Assembly (NCBI GenBank): GCA_002683785.1
Contig: NYUB01000026.1
Location: 1 to 32,322 of the forward strand
From: Deltaproteobacteria bacterium
Lineage (GTDB): Bacteria > SAR324 > NAC60-12
Reading direction: 5' to 3'
DNA: 32,322 bases
Shown here in pieces: positions 8,932 to 17,842 of this stretch (positions are counted from its first letter, which is position 1; each line of letters opens with the position of its first letter). The notes under the pieces are model-generated. The model was not told the DNA's origin, ran no database searches, and was given only the letters and a program-made list of their open reading frames with translations. A program made the translations under genes and the position numbers.

Positions 8932-10355
8932 CACCCCGTAAGGAAAACTATTCCCAGTGGTATCTGGATGTGATTGCCGCTGGAAAGCTTGCAGATTATG
9001 CTCCAGTCAAAGGGTGCATGGTCATTCGACCCAGCGGATTCGCCATCTGGGAAGCCATGCAGGCACGTCTTGACCGGATGTTCAAGGAAACCGGACACGT
9101 CAACGCCTACTTTCCGTTGTTGATTCCTAAACATTTCATGGAAAAGGAGGCAGAACACGTCGAAGGCTTCAGCCCTGAATGCGCCGTCGTTACTCACGGT
9201 GGAGGCAAAGAACTGGAAGAACCACTGATGATCAGGCCAACATCAGAAACAGTCATCGGCCACATGTATTCTCAATGGATTCAGAGCTACCGTGATCTTC
9301 CGGTCCTGATCAACCAGTGGTGCAATGTCTTTCGCTGGGAGATGCGTACCCGATTGTTTTTGAGAACCTCCGAATTCCTCTGGCAGGAAGGGCATACGGC
9401 CCATGAAACCCAGGAAGAAGCCCAGGAGGAAACCATGCGGATGTTGGAAATTTACCGTCGTTTCCAAGAAGAAGACCTTGCTATTCCCGTAATTCCGGGG
9501 CTCAAGACTGAATCAGAAAAATTTCCAGGAGCGATTGCAACTTACTGCATCGAGGCAATGATGCAGGATGGCAAGGCACTGCAGGCGGGTACTTCTCATA
9601 ACTTAGGACAGAATTTTGCCAAAGCCTTTGACATCACTTTTTTAGACCGAAACAATGAACAGTCCCATGCTTGGACCACGAGTTGGGGGGTTACGACTCG
9701 GATGATCGGCGCATTGATCATGACTCACGGAGATGATGATGGTCTCATCCTTCCACCACGTATTGCTCCGGTGCAGGTAGTGATCATCCCAATTTTCACC
9801 AATGATCAGGAGAAGTCTGAAACAAAGGCATTTGCCGAAGCGGTTGCAGAACGACTTCGAAGCCGGCTGGACAGCTTGAAAGTGGTCATTGATCAAAGGG
9901 ATGACCTGCGTCCCGCAGAGAAATTTTTTCACTGGCTTCAGCAGGGAATCCCGGTTCGGATCGAAGTTGGTCCCAGGGATGTGGCCAAACAATCCGGTAT
10001 GGTTGCACGAAGGGACATGCGGGAAAAAAATCCAGTCCAACTCGAAGAGATTACTCCCCATGTTTGTGAACTGTTAGAAAAGATACAGGAAAATCTTTAT
10101 CAGCGTGCTCTAGAATTTAGAAAGCAGAACACTCGGCGGGCAAATAACTATGATGAATTCCGGGAAATACTGAAAGAAGAGGGTGGATTTGTAATGGCCC
10201 ACTGGAATGGTACTTCGGAAGTGGAAGCCCAAATAAAAACGGATACCAAAGCTACCATCCGTTGTATTCCCCTCGATCCTGACCCCTCCCCAGGGAAGTG
10301 CATGGTTACAGGAGAAGCTTCCGAAAGGGAAGTGGTCTTTGCCGTGGCCTATTGA
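8916..10355 (+). CDS. proS: Prolyl-tRNA synthetase, archaeal/eukaryote-like type
   Basis: 479 residues, the normal length of the ProRS form that lacks the bacterial editing insertion between motifs 2 and 3. It charges tRNA-Pro with proline. The N-terminus [15 protein letters not shown] and [14 protein letters not shown] are typical. Class II motif 1 lies around YFPLLIP, motif 2 is [20 protein letters not shown] followed by GHTAHET, and motif 3 is [20 protein letters not shown]. An anticodon-binding domain ([10 protein letters not shown] onward) and the C-terminal zinc-type domain follow; the latter keeps a recognisable MAHW segment but few Cys. The ATG at 8916 gives the conserved start though no Shine-Dalgarno sequence is visible. 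It is followed after 75 bp by the PRPP-synthetase gene. Confidence 0.97.
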   Translation: MAKNITPRKENYSQWYLDVIAAGKLADYAPVKGCMVIRPSGFAIWEAMQARLDRMFKETGHVNAYFPLLIPKHFMEKEAEHVEGFSPECAVVTHGGGKELEEPLMIRPTSETVIGHMYSQWIQSYRDLPVLINQWCNVFRWEMRTRLFLRTSEFLWQEGHTAHETQEEAQEETMRMLEIYRRFQEEDLAIPVIPGLKTESEKFPGAIATYCIEAMMQDGKALQAGTSHNLGQNFAKAFDITFLDRNNEQSHAWTTSWGVTTRMIGALIMTHGDDDGLILPPRIAPVQVVIIPIFTNDQEKSETKAFAEAVAERLRSRLDSLKVVIDQRDDLRPAEKFFHWLQQGIPVRIEVGPRDVAKQSGMVARRDMREKNPVQLEEITPHVCELLEKIQENLYQRALEFRKQNTRRANNYDEFREILKEEGGFVMAHWNGTSEVEAQIKTDTKATIRCIPLDPDPSPGKCMVTGEASEREVVFAVAY

Positions 10356-10379
10356 ACTTTAAGAGGATTTTGATGAAAG

Positions 10380-10430
10380 CCAACTCCTTGTTCATCATAA
10401 AACCAACTCCCCGTTCATCATAAATCCAAC
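10380..10430 (+). repeat. 23-nt direct repeat in the leader of the PRPP-synthetase gene
   Basis: Two adjacent 23-nt copies (10380-10402 and 10403-10425; CCAACTCCTTGTTCATCATA and CCAACTCCCCGTTCATCATA are their first 20 bases) differ at three positions. The first five bases of a third copy (CCAAC) abut the ATG at 10431. TGATGAA just upstream (10371-10377) can pair with TTCATCA in either copy, giving two alternative 7-bp hairpins. The repeat occupies the place where a Shine-Dalgarno sequence is expected, and none is visible. Confidence 0.75.
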
Positions 10431-11660
10431 ATGAGTGATCATCTCGTTGTATCGAACGTCAGTGATGCTTCATTCGCCATAGGTGTCGCACATGCCTGTC
10501 TGCAACCCTTCGACATCGCAGACACGGTCTCTTTGAAATCTTTTGTCAACAGCGAATTCTGCCCTCGATTCATGCAGGATGATGTCAATGAACTGAATCT
10601 TGGACATGGGCTGGAAGGCAAATCAGTTTACATTGTGTCAACTCATTCCCCCCATCTATCCAGGAATGAACTGGCGATGCGAAACTTTCTGATCGCTTCC
10701 GCAGCAAAAGAAAATGGAGCAAAATTCGTGGCCTTGGTGGAACCGGATCTCTATTATTCCGCCCAGGATCGTGGTCCCAGAACGCTGGACCACCCTCAGG
10801 TGACGGATTTTTCATCCAGGGAAAAGTTTGTTGGCCAACCCTGTTCTTCAGAGCTCTATGCAAGGCTGTTGAAAAAATCAGGAGTCGATGCGGTGATGAC
10901 CGTGCATAATCATAAACCTGAGGTAATGAAGGGAATTTATGAAAAGGTTTATGGTCCACCTGAAGAAAATCAATTGCCGCCTTTCATCAATCTTGACATC
11001 TCACCCATCATCGCCAATTACATCCTCCGTTCTGGTCTGGTGAGACTATGGAACTATGGAGAACATGTTGGTTTTGTTGCCCCAGATGACGGGGCGGTGG
11101 AATTTGTTCAACGGGTGAGAGAATTTACCGGACTTCATAATTCGGCATTGGTGACTTTCAAAAAGAAGCGTATTGGTCAACGCGAAGTCAATCTGGATCT
11201 GAATGAAGAAGTGGAAATATTGAAAAACCGGGATGTATTCATTTTGGATGACATGGTGCGTACTGGAGGGACTCTTGCAGCAAACATTAGCGCTTTGGCA
11301 GAATCGGAACGCTGCCGGCCGGCAAACATGTTTTTTTACTGTACTCATACCTACATTTCCCCGGAAGCGCGGGAAAACCTGAACTCGCCCTTTCTCAATC
11401 AGTTTATCACCACCAATACCATTTCGAGTGTTCTCAACCGGGATGACCAAGGACGCTTGAGGAAAAAATTTGTCGTGCTTAAGATCGAACGCTGGATAGG
11501 CCATGCCATTCGACAGTGTTTGGAGTATGGACAAAAACCAGAAAACATTTATGATCCCTCCTATGTTCCGGAAGCTGACAGTTTTTATGAAATTGATCTT
11601 TCCAGTAAAAACCCCCTACATAGCCAGTCACGATACGAACAGTACGAACTGACCATTTGA
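10431..11660 (+). CDS. prs: Ribose-phosphate pyrophosphokinase (PRPP synthetase) homologue, long form
   Basis: The family makes PRPP from ribose-5-phosphate and ATP for nucleotide, His and Trp synthesis. 409 residues, against about 315 for the common bacterial enzyme. Recognisable elements are PDLYYSAQDRGPRTLD (ATP-binding region, family YARQDR), the HNH segment at about residue 160 (in place of DLHAxQ), FKKKRIGQREV (flexible catalytic loop) and DVFILDDMVRTGGTL, the 13-residue PRPP-binding loop. The extra length comes from a longer middle (YEKVYGPPEENQLPPF) and about 40 residues at the C-terminus. The canonical DLHAxQ is not kept, so full synthase activity is likely but not certain; it could be a divergent PRPP-binding paralogue. 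It lies between proS and trkA on one strand. Confidence 0.85.
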   Translation: MSDHLVVSNVSDASFAIGVAHACLQPFDIADTVSLKSFVNSEFCPRFMQDDVNELNLGHGLEGKSVYIVSTHSPHLSRNELAMRNFLIASAAKENGAKFVALVEPDLYYSAQDRGPRTLDHPQVTDFSSREKFVGQPCSSELYARLLKKSGVDAVMTVHNHKPEVMKGIYEKVYGPPEENQLPPFINLDISPIIANYILRSGLVRLWNYGEHVGFVAPDDGAVEFVQRVREFTGLHNSALVTFKKKRIGQREVNLDLNEEVEILKNRDVFILDDMVRTGGTLAANISALAESERCRPANMFFYCTHTYISPEARENLNSPFLNQFITTNTISSVLNRDDQGRLRKKFVVLKIERWIGHAIRQCLEYGQKPENIYDPSYVPEADSFYEIDLSSKNPLHSQSRYEQYELTI

Positions 11661-11666
11661 TGTTTA

Positions 11667-11684
11667 CATAGGGCCGACCCTATG
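11667..11684 (+). other. Short hairpin after the PRPP-synthetase stop
   Basis: CATAGGG, loop CCGA, CCCTATG form a perfect 7-bp stem starting six bases after the stop. No T-run follows, so it is more likely an mRNA 3'-end stabiliser or attenuator than a full terminator. Confidence 0.5.
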
Positions 11685-11743
11685 CTCAGCAGCAATAAAT
11701 GTGATCCAGTCATTAATGCATCCAACTCATTCAAAGATCCATA

Positions 11744-13132
11744 ATGGGATCAAAAGCTGAAAATATACTGATCCTCGGGATTGGGGGAGTGGGGATGCAC
11801 CTGGCCCGGAGGTTATTGCATGAAGGGGCTTCCGTGACAGTGATCGAAAACGATCCAAAATTAGTCCATGAAGCAGCAGAGACGATGGATGCTCGGGTGA
11901 TCCAGGGCAATTCGATGCGTCTCAGCAGTTGGACAGCAGCTGAAGCAGAAAGCATGGAACTGATGATCGCCGCAACCAATGACGATGCAACCAATATGCT
12001 CTCTGCACTGATAGCAGACCGTTTCGGTATCCCCCGCAAGATCGTTCGGGTGCGTTCTCTCGATTTTGAGCCAGGAAGTGTTCTGCCTCCGGAAGAACTG
12101 AAAATTGATCTGATGGTTCATCCTGAGGAACTCTTGGCTCAAGAAATCTTTCGTCTGGTTAAACGTGCAGCATGCAATGATCTGATTGATATTGGAAACG
12201 GGTGGATGCAAGTGTTGGCTTTACGTGTTGACGAGCAATCCCCGCTGGTTTTCAAGTCACCAAAGGAACTTTCGACGATCCACGACCAATACCATTTTCG
12301 GGTCGTTGCTCTGGCTCGTGGGATTTCAACCATCATTCCCCAGGCAGATGAAACCATACGTCCTCAGGATCAAGTTTTTATTCTCGCCCATCGGGATGAC
12401 ATGGAGCAACTGATGAAACAGATGCGCATCCAAGACCGGGGAATCAGTCGGATGATGATCCTAGGTGGAGGACTTGTCGGACAGCGTGTGGCTCAGTTAC
12501 TGGAAAAAGAAATTGAGATCACCCTGATTGAAAATAATCATGATCGTGCAGAAGAACTTGCTGCAAATTTGGAGAAAACGCAGGTCATCGAAGGGGATGG
12601 AACTGATGCCAATGTTCTTGTGATGGCCGGTATGGATCGGATGGAAAGTTTTGTCGCAACTACTGGAGATAACGAAACGAACATTATCACCTGTTTACTG
12701 GCAAAACATTTGATGAATCGTGGAAACCGTGAAGTCCAAGGAGCTCAAGGGAAAACAATAGCCCTTGTGGATAAAGAGGATCACCTTGTGCTGTCCTCGA
12801 CCATTGGCTTGGATGTGGTTCTGAATTCCAAAATTTCTGCAGCAAATGAAATCCTGAAATTCATTCGCAGGAGTGAATTGCTTTCAGTGGCACATCTTCA
12901 TGGGGTTGATGCAGAAGTGGTCGAAGTGGTTGCATCTCCAGGTTCCGAGATAACGAAGAAACCTTTAAAAAAACTTGCTTCCTATCTGAAAAAATACGAA
13001 ATCATAATAGGTGGAATTCATCAAAATGGGAATTGGGAAATAGCTGTTGGCGCAAGTGAAGTCCAACCCGGATCCAGAGTGGTCTTGGTTTGTTCCTCAC
13101 GCAATCTTCGAAATATTCACAAACTATTTTAA
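11744..13132 (+). CDS. trkA: Trk potassium uptake regulator, duplicated RCK protein
   Basis: 462 residues in two tandem KTN/RCK halves. The first NAD-binding Rossmann domain opens with ILILGIGGVGMHLARRL (about 7-23) and continues with VTVIENDPKLV and IAATNDDATNML. Its RCK_C lobe is near residues 140-220. The second opens with MMILGGGLVGQRVAQLL (about 238-254), followed by LIENNHDRAEELA, VIEGDGTDANVL and TTGDNETNIITCLL, then a second RCK_C lobe. This matches TrkA, the cytoplasmic NAD(H)/ATP-sensing gate of the TrkH/TrkG K+ channel. No trkH is present here, so the channel subunit must be encoded elsewhere. It is the last gene of the proS-prs-trkA run and no intrinsic terminator is obvious after it. 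Confidence 0.95.
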   Translation: MGSKAENILILGIGGVGMHLARRLLHEGASVTVIENDPKLVHEAAETMDARVIQGNSMRLSSWTAAEAESMELMIAATNDDATNMLSALIADRFGIPRKIVRVRSLDFEPGSVLPPEELKIDLMVHPEELLAQEIFRLVKRAACNDLIDIGNGWMQVLALRVDEQSPLVFKSPKELSTIHDQYHFRVVALARGISTIIPQADETIRPQDQVFILAHRDDMEQLMKQMRIQDRGISRMMILGGGLVGQRVAQLLEKEIEITLIENNHDRAEELAANLEKTQVIEGDGTDANVLVMAGMDRMESFVATTGDNETNIITCLLAKHLMNRGNREVQGAQGKTIALVDKEDHLVLSSTIGLDVVLNSKISAANEILKFIRRSELLSVAHLHGVDAEVVEVVASPGSEITKKPLKKLASYLKKYEIIIGGIHQNGNWEIAVGASEVQPGSRVVLVCSSRNLRNIHKLF

Positions 13133-13238
13133 GTTTCCAAAACGGGTTTTCTTCAAAAATTGAAACATGTTGGGTATCCTCCCGAAAAGATCATCTAAAT
13201 CTCCTTCATGGATCAGCAATTTTTTCAGGTCTTGTTTT

Positions 13239-13601
13239 ATGGTCAGTGGCAGACCTTTTATTTATAAAAAACAATATAAAATTTATTTTTTATTTGGAAT
13301 CATTGTTCATGCCAGTGCTTGCTCCATACCAATAAGGGAATATGAATTCCCGGAGCAATCCTTCCTTGAGCAACGGAGAATGTGTCAACAGGTTTCCTCT
13401 CGAAAATCGAAACAATATATGGTTGTGGATCGGAAAGTTCTCCCTATGAAAAAAGATGAAATCATGGCGCCAATTCAAAATACCGAAAGTGATTTGCAGC
13501 AAGGAGTTTATTATTGTGGAATTTTTCAAGCACGAAATTATAGCTGTTCCCCTTATCAGACACGCAGATTGGATGGTAAGGAATGTAGATTTCAAAGATA
13601 A
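13239..13601 (+). CDS. Possible small Cys-rich secreted lipoprotein
   Basis: A 120-codon frame from the ATG at 13239, with AGG nine bases upstream. A basic segment (YKKQYK) precedes a hydrophobic stretch (IYFLFGIIVHASA) and Cys28, which looks like a signal peptide with a poor lipobox (ASAC). The predicted exported part holds four further Cys (RRMCQQ, VYYCGIF, NYSCSPY, KECRFQR), enough for two disulfides. It has no recognised family. The stretch is AT-rich and a competing minus-strand frame exists, so it may not be a gene. It sits between trkA and ftsA in an otherwise empty region. Confidence 0.35.
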   Translation: MVSGRPFIYKKQYKIYFLFGIIVHASACSIPIREYEFPEQSFLEQRRMCQQVSSRKSKQYMVVDRKVLPMKKDEIMAPIQNTESDLQQGVYYCGIFQARNYSCSPYQTRRLDGKECRFQR

Positions 13602-13905
13602 TATAAAAAATCATGCTGTAATGATGTTTTTTTAAAATTTAAATTTTATAAAATTGACTACGGAGTAAAAATTAGCTCAAATCACTTATAAAATTCGGTT
13701 TTTTTGAAAAAATATTGAAATAAGGGTTGACAAAATTTACCCCAGCACGTAATGATTACTAATAATTTTCAATTCGGCGCATGAAATCTTAATGTTCCGA
13801 AACGAGTTTTACATGGATGTAGGACAAAAAACCCTTCCAATTTAGTTACTTCAACTGCACAAAATCCCTTTTTGGGACGGGAGAATTCCCCAGTGAGGAG
13901 CATGG
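13602..13905. other. AT-rich upstream region of ftsA
   Basis: About 300 bp with no coding frame and long A/T runs up to about 13780. It probably holds the ftsAZ promoter. I see no hairpin terminator and no repeat. Confidence 0.5.
13727..13755 (+). promoter_or_regulatory. Candidate sigma70-type promoter for ftsA
   Basis: TTGACA at 13727-13732 is a perfect -35. Seventeen bases later TAATGA (13750-13755) is an imperfect -10. The 5' leader to ftsA would be about 145 nt. The match is partial and unconfirmed. Confidence 0.35.
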
Positions 13906-15147
13906 ATGCCGTCACGCACAAAATACAATAACCTTACCGTTGGACTCGATATCGGGACGACCAAGATCTGTGCGATCGCGGTAGAGAGTGACAGCAAAGA
14001 AACTTTAAATGTTGTAGGAGTCGGCACAGCGAAATCTGAGGGATTGCGCAAGGGAGTGGTCGTCAACATTGAAAAGACGGTGAAGTCGATCAAGAAAGCT
14101 GTTGAAGAATGTGAACTGATGTGCGGTGAACAAATCAACAGTGTCTATGCCGGTATTGCCGGGCATCATATACGGGGACAGAACAGCCGGGGTATGGTTA
14201 CGGTGTATCACAACCGTACCGTCACTGAGGAAGACATAAGAAGGGTCATTGATGCAGCTCAGGTCTTGATCCCCAATGATCGTGAAGTCCTCCATATTTT
14301 ACCTTCAGAATTCATTGTTGACGATCAGGACGGGGTACAGAATCCTTTGGGAATGGCCGCAGCAAGACTGGAGGTGAATGTCCACATCGTAACCGGTTCC
14401 GTTACATCCGCACAAAACATCATAAAATGCTGTAACCAGGCAGGATTGGATGTCGAAGACATTGTCCTGGAGCCACTTGCTTCCAGCCAGGCTGTCCTCA
14501 GCCCCGATGAACAGGAAGTCGGGGTGGTTTTGGTCGATATTGGAGGAGGCACCACCGACATCACCATTTATTCAGAGGGAAGCATCGTCCACACTGCCGT
14601 ACTTGCGTTGGGTGGAAATCATCTGACTCATGATATTGCCATCGGTCTGGGCACACCACTTCAAGAGGCTGAGGAAATCAAACACAGCAATGGCATAGCG
14701 CTTTCGGAAATGACAGATGAGAGTGAGATGATCGCCGTTCCTAGTGTTGGAGGAAGAAACAACCGTCAGATGAAAAAAATGGTCCTTGCAGGAATCATTG
14801 AAGACCGCTTCCGAGAAATTTTTGAACTGATTGGACGTGAAATCGAAAAAACCCATTATCATAAACTGATGGCCTCCGGGGTGGTCATCACCGGAGGATC
14901 CTGCATCATGCCTGGAGTGGACCAGTTGGCCCATCAAGTATTAAATATGCCGGTCCGTGTAGGATTTCCAGAACATATTTCAGGTTTGAAAGAACTGATC
15001 TATTCCCCTAAATATGCCACTAGTGTTGGACTGGTTCGCTACGGAATCACGAGTAATCAGGGCAAACTGAATTTTGTCGGAGACGAAACCAACCTTTTTC
15101 ACAAGGTTTCCAGAAGGATGAAAGACTGGATGCAGGATTTTTTCTAG
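13906..15147 (+). CDS. ftsA: Cell division protein FtsA
   Basis: 413 residues, actin-like ATPase that ties FtsZ filaments to the inner membrane. The phosphate-1 motif VGLDIGTTKICAIAV is near residue 12. The 1C/SHS2 insertion includes IAGHHIRGQNSRGMV, phosphate-2 is VVLVDIGGGTTDITIY (about 204-219), and GVVITGGSCIMPGV is the adenosine motif. The C-terminal amphipathic membrane-targeting helix KVSRRMKDWMQDFF is present. The start at 13906 has GAGGAG five bases upstream; an ATG four bases earlier is out of frame. No ftsQ, ddl or mur gene precedes it, so this pair is detached from the standard dcw cluster. ftsZ follows after 125 bp. Confidence 0.97.
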   Translation: MPSRTKYNNLTVGLDIGTTKICAIAVESDSKETLNVVGVGTAKSEGLRKGVVVNIEKTVKSIKKAVEECELMCGEQINSVYAGIAGHHIRGQNSRGMVTVYHNRTVTEEDIRRVIDAAQVLIPNDREVLHILPSEFIVDDQDGVQNPLGMAAARLEVNVHIVTGSVTSAQNIIKCCNQAGLDVEDIVLEPLASSQAVLSPDEQEVGVVLVDIGGGTTDITIYSEGSIVHTAVLALGGNHLTHDIAIGLGTPLQEAEEIKHSNGIALSEMTDESEMIAVPSVGGRNNRQMKKMVLAGIIEDRFREIFELIGREIEKTHYHKLMASGVVITGGSCIMPGVDQLAHQVLNMPVRVGFPEHISGLKELIYSPKYATSVGLVRYGITSNQGKLNFVGDETNLFHKVSRRMKDWMQDFF

Positions 15148-15258
15148 GAATCATCAGACTTAAAGATGAAAAAGAAGACAAAAATGGAACTGTTTAATGG
15201 ATTTTCAAACAAACACAATCACCGCACTAAATGGAAGCGGATAACTCCAATCTTTCGG

Positions 15259-15266
15259 AAGGAGGA
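15259..15266 (+). promoter_or_regulatory. Strong Shine-Dalgarno that sets the ftsZ start
   Basis: AAGGAGGA contains AGGAGG at 15260-15265, seven bases before the ATG at 15273. The in-frame ATG at 15231 has no such site. This favours the shorter FtsZ, whose N-terminus ([10 protein letters not shown]) also lacks the extra 14 residues. Confidence 0.8.
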
Positions 15267-15272
15267 AGCAGG

Positions 15273-16892
15273 ATGCTGAATTTTTCAAACATTCAAACGG
15301 TGAGTGATGACACTCCGAACATTAAGGTGATTGGAGTTGGAGGTGGTGGAGGGAACGCCATCAATCGGATGATCGAACTGGATGTCAGAGGAGTTGAATT
15401 CATCAGCGCCAATACTGATCTTCAGGATCTTCGTAAATCAAATGCATCTCTCAAACTCCAACTTGGGGCCGATTCCACTCGTGGGCTCGGGGCCGGTGCA
15501 AAGCCGGAAATCGGCCAAACTGCTGCCCTTGAAAGTATAGATCAGGTTCGGGATACCATTCAGGGTGCGGATATGGTTTTCATTACTGCAGGTATGGGTG
15601 GAGGCACCGGGACCGGTGGAGCACCAGTCATTGCCAAGGCCGCCCGGGAAGCACAAGCCCTGACAGTTGGAGTGGTGACGATGCCCTTTGGATTTGAAGC
15701 AAGACGAAGACGCAAGGCTGCAGAGGAAGGAATTGAAGAACTTCGAAAAAACGTTGATACCCTGATTGTGATTCCTAATGACAACCTGCTCGGTGTGATA
15801 GACAAACGTACTCCGATGATTGAAGCTTTCGGCTATGCGGATGACGTACTTCGTCAAGGAATCCAGGGGATTTCCGATCTCATTACCAGAGACGGTATGG
15901 TGAACCTGGATTTTGCCGATGTTCGGACTGTGATGGAAGATCAGGGAAAAGCAGTGATGGGCACGGGCGTGGCTTCCGGAGAAAACCGGGCAAGGACTGC
16001 AGCCGAACATGCGATCCATAGCCCACTCCTGAGTGACAGCAAAATTGACGGTGCCAGGGGGATCCTGATTAACGTTGTTGGAAGCGAAACGATGACTCTA
16101 CACGAAGTTACGGAAGCGTCCAATTATATCCAGGAACAGGGGCACGAAGATGCCATCATCATCTGGGGTGCCTCAATTAACTCAGAACTGGAAGACCAGA
16201 TCATGATCACTGTCATTGCTACCGGTTTTGAGGAGCGTGAAGCAGATTCTCCACGAACTGATTCATTCTCAAGGGATAAAGCTATTTCATTTTCTGAAAC
16301 CCAAAATTCAGAACCCAATAGCACTGCAATGGATCTTCCAAAAGAGATTCCAGCAGTAGCACAAACTTCAACCAATGCTCCGGCGTACCTTTCGCTGGCC
16401 GAAGCGTCGGCGGCAAGTATTTCCACGGAACGATGGGATCATTTCTCAGAAGCAAAGACTGAAACCACAGAAATGGAAGAAACGACGTCTCACAGCAACG
16501 AAACAGTCGTGGCAGAAGAAGAGGAAGCAGATTTGCCATCCACTGATTCTTCATGGGCGCATTCAGAAAGCAATAATTCTTTGAGAGACGATGACCCAGA
16601 GGAGGAAACAGGAGATTTCAGTTCATCATCTGAGGGTGATCAAAATAAGGGATTCGAATCTGATTCTTGGAAGCCTGCATTTGTCGCAAGTACATCAACA
16701 GAAAACAACCCATCTGAAGTATCTATTGATGACTCTGTGGAAGCTCTCTCCATGCATTCAAAAACAAACTATGATTCGGAATCTGTTCCGGAAGAAGGTC
16801 CTTTTTTCCCGGAATGGGCAGACAAACGTAACGATCCTGAATTCAAACAAAATCTCGACATCCCTGCATTTATCAGACGTCGGGAAGCATAG
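15273..16892 (+). CDS. ftsZ: Cell division GTPase FtsZ with long acidic linker
   Basis: 539 residues from the ATG with the AGGAGG site. The GTPase/tubulin-like core (1 to about 320) contains [16 protein letters not shown], the tubulin signature GGGTGTG (residues 109-115), VVTMPFGFE and the T7-loop [11 protein letters not shown]. About 205 residues of Ser/Glu/Asp-rich linker (321 to about 526) follow. The protein ends with the conserved C-terminal peptide [12 protein letters not shown] that docks FtsA and other partners. It polymerises into the Z-ring. The linker is several times longer than the roughly 50 residues of E. coli. It is convergent with scpA, 74 bp away, with no obvious terminator. 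Confidence 0.97.
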   Translation: MLNFSNIQTVSDDTPNIKVIGVGGGGGNAINRMIELDVRGVEFISANTDLQDLRKSNASLKLQLGADSTRGLGAGAKPEIGQTAALESIDQVRDTIQGADMVFITAGMGGGTGTGGAPVIAKAAREAQALTVGVVTMPFGFEARRRRKAAEEGIEELRKNVDTLIVIPNDNLLGVIDKRTPMIEAFGYADDVLRQGIQGISDLITRDGMVNLDFADVRTVMEDQGKAVMGTGVASGENRARTAAEHAIHSPLLSDSKIDGARGILINVVGSETMTLHEVTEASNYIQEQGHEDAIIIWGASINSELEDQIMITVIATGFEEREADSPRTDSFSRDKAISFSETQNSEPNSTAMDLPKEIPAVAQTSTNAPAYLSLAEASAASISTERWDHFSEAKTETTEMEETTSHSNETVVAEEEEADLPSTDSSWAHSESNNSLRDDDPEEETGDFSSSSEGDQNKGFESDSWKPAFVASTSTENNPSEVSIDDSVEALSMHSKTNYDSESVPEEGPFFPEWADKRNDPEFKQNLDIPAFIRRREA

Positions 16893-16966
16893 AGAACGAG
16901 TTACTGAAAACCCGCATTTCTCTTCAGCTCAAGGCTCATGGAAAGGATTAAAAAACAAGGCTTACT

Positions 16967-17824
16967 TTAACTCACCAAACGTAAACCTGCATTCTCGACA
17001 GGTTCCTCCTTTTCCTGAAGTTCGTACCATGATTTGAGGTTACCTTGGAAATCCTCATGGATGGTACAGTGAATTGGGCCTAGGTGTTCCAACTGGATCA
17101 GGGTGATCAGACGGATTTTAACCATTTCAAGCAGGGACATGAAAGTCAGAATCAACCAGGAACGTTGGTCAATGTTTTCAAAGAGATCCTCAAAAAGAAT
17201 CCTGGGTCTCTGGTTAAAGAGTTGAATCATCTGGTCGATGCGGTCCTCGATTCTTAAAGACTCTGTTTCTACCACATGTCGTGTAATCTTAGGTCGACGA
17301 GCCATGACCTGCTGAAACGCCTCCATGAGCGCAAATACAGAAACATCCTCGAATTCAGGATTTTTTTCGTTTTCATCTGAAACAAATTCCTCAGTTTCAG
17401 GTCGGGTGAAGATATCCCGCCAAAGTACATCCCTAGAACCAATCTCAAAGGCTGCGTCCTTGAATCGTTGATATTCCAACAGACGCATCCGCAGAATTTC
17501 TTCAGGATTCTCTACCTCCTCCTCATCGATTTCCTCGATCGGTTTTGGCAGTAGCTGACGAGACTTGATCAGGATCAGAGTTGCTGCAATTTCCAAAAAT
17601 TCCCCGGCAATATCCAAATTCACGGACTGCATCATTTCAAGATAGGAAAGGTAGGACGACGTCAGTTCAGAGAGCCGAACCTCGGCTATTGAAACTTCTT
17701 TTTTCCTGATCAGATGTAGAAGCAAATCAAGTGGACCCTCAAAAAGAGGGATTTTGATTTCCAGAGGATTTTCAGGATTGGGGAAGAGATTCAACGCATC
17801 CATGCGTGTTTCTGTGTGTTCCAT
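16967..17824 (-). CDS. scpA: Segregation and condensation protein A (ScpA)
   Basis: 285 residues from the ATG at 17824, which has GAG seven bases upstream; a GTG lies directly before it at 17827. This is the kleisin subunit linking SMC and ScpB in the bacterial condensin complex. The N-terminal signature PLFEGPLDLLLHLIRKKEVS (about 25-44) and the second helix LDIAGEFLEIAATLILIKSR followed by QLLP are diagnostic. An acidic middle (PIEEIDEEEVENPEEIL) and a C-terminal winged helix (LILTFMSLLEMVKIRLITLI) follow. scpB is not adjacent. It is the last gene of the ispD-gspD-scpA operon, with a short gap of about 18 bp from gspD. Confidence 0.95.
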   Translation of the reverse strand: MEHTETRMDALNLFPNPENPLEIKIPLFEGPLDLLLHLIRKKEVSIAEVRLSELTSSYLSYLEMMQSVNLDIAGEFLEIAATLILIKSRQLLPKPIEEIDEEEVENPEEILRMRLLEYQRFKDAAFEIGSRDVLWRDIFTRPETEEFVSDENEKNPEFEDVSVFALMEAFQQVMARRPKITRHVVETESLRIEDRIDQMIQLFNQRPRILFEDLFENIDQRSWLILTFMSLLEMVKIRLITLIQLEHLGPIHCTIHEDFQGNLKSWYELQEKEEPVENAGLRLVS

Positions 17825-17842
17825 CACTTTTCTCAGTTGTGA

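Noticed and set aside
13090-13335. 81-codon plus frame across the trkA 3' end
   Set aside because: Out of frame with trkA and overlaps its well-supported C-terminus; no start signal or domain.
15231-15272. Upstream ATG extending FtsZ by 14 residues
   Set aside because: No Shine-Dalgarno sequence, whereas AGGAGG is ideally placed for the ATG at 15273.
16375-17037. Plus-strand frames in the ftsZ linker and beyond
   Set aside because: They are alternative frames of the Ser/Glu-rich linker; the composition (many Lys, Arg and Gln) is typical of such shadows.
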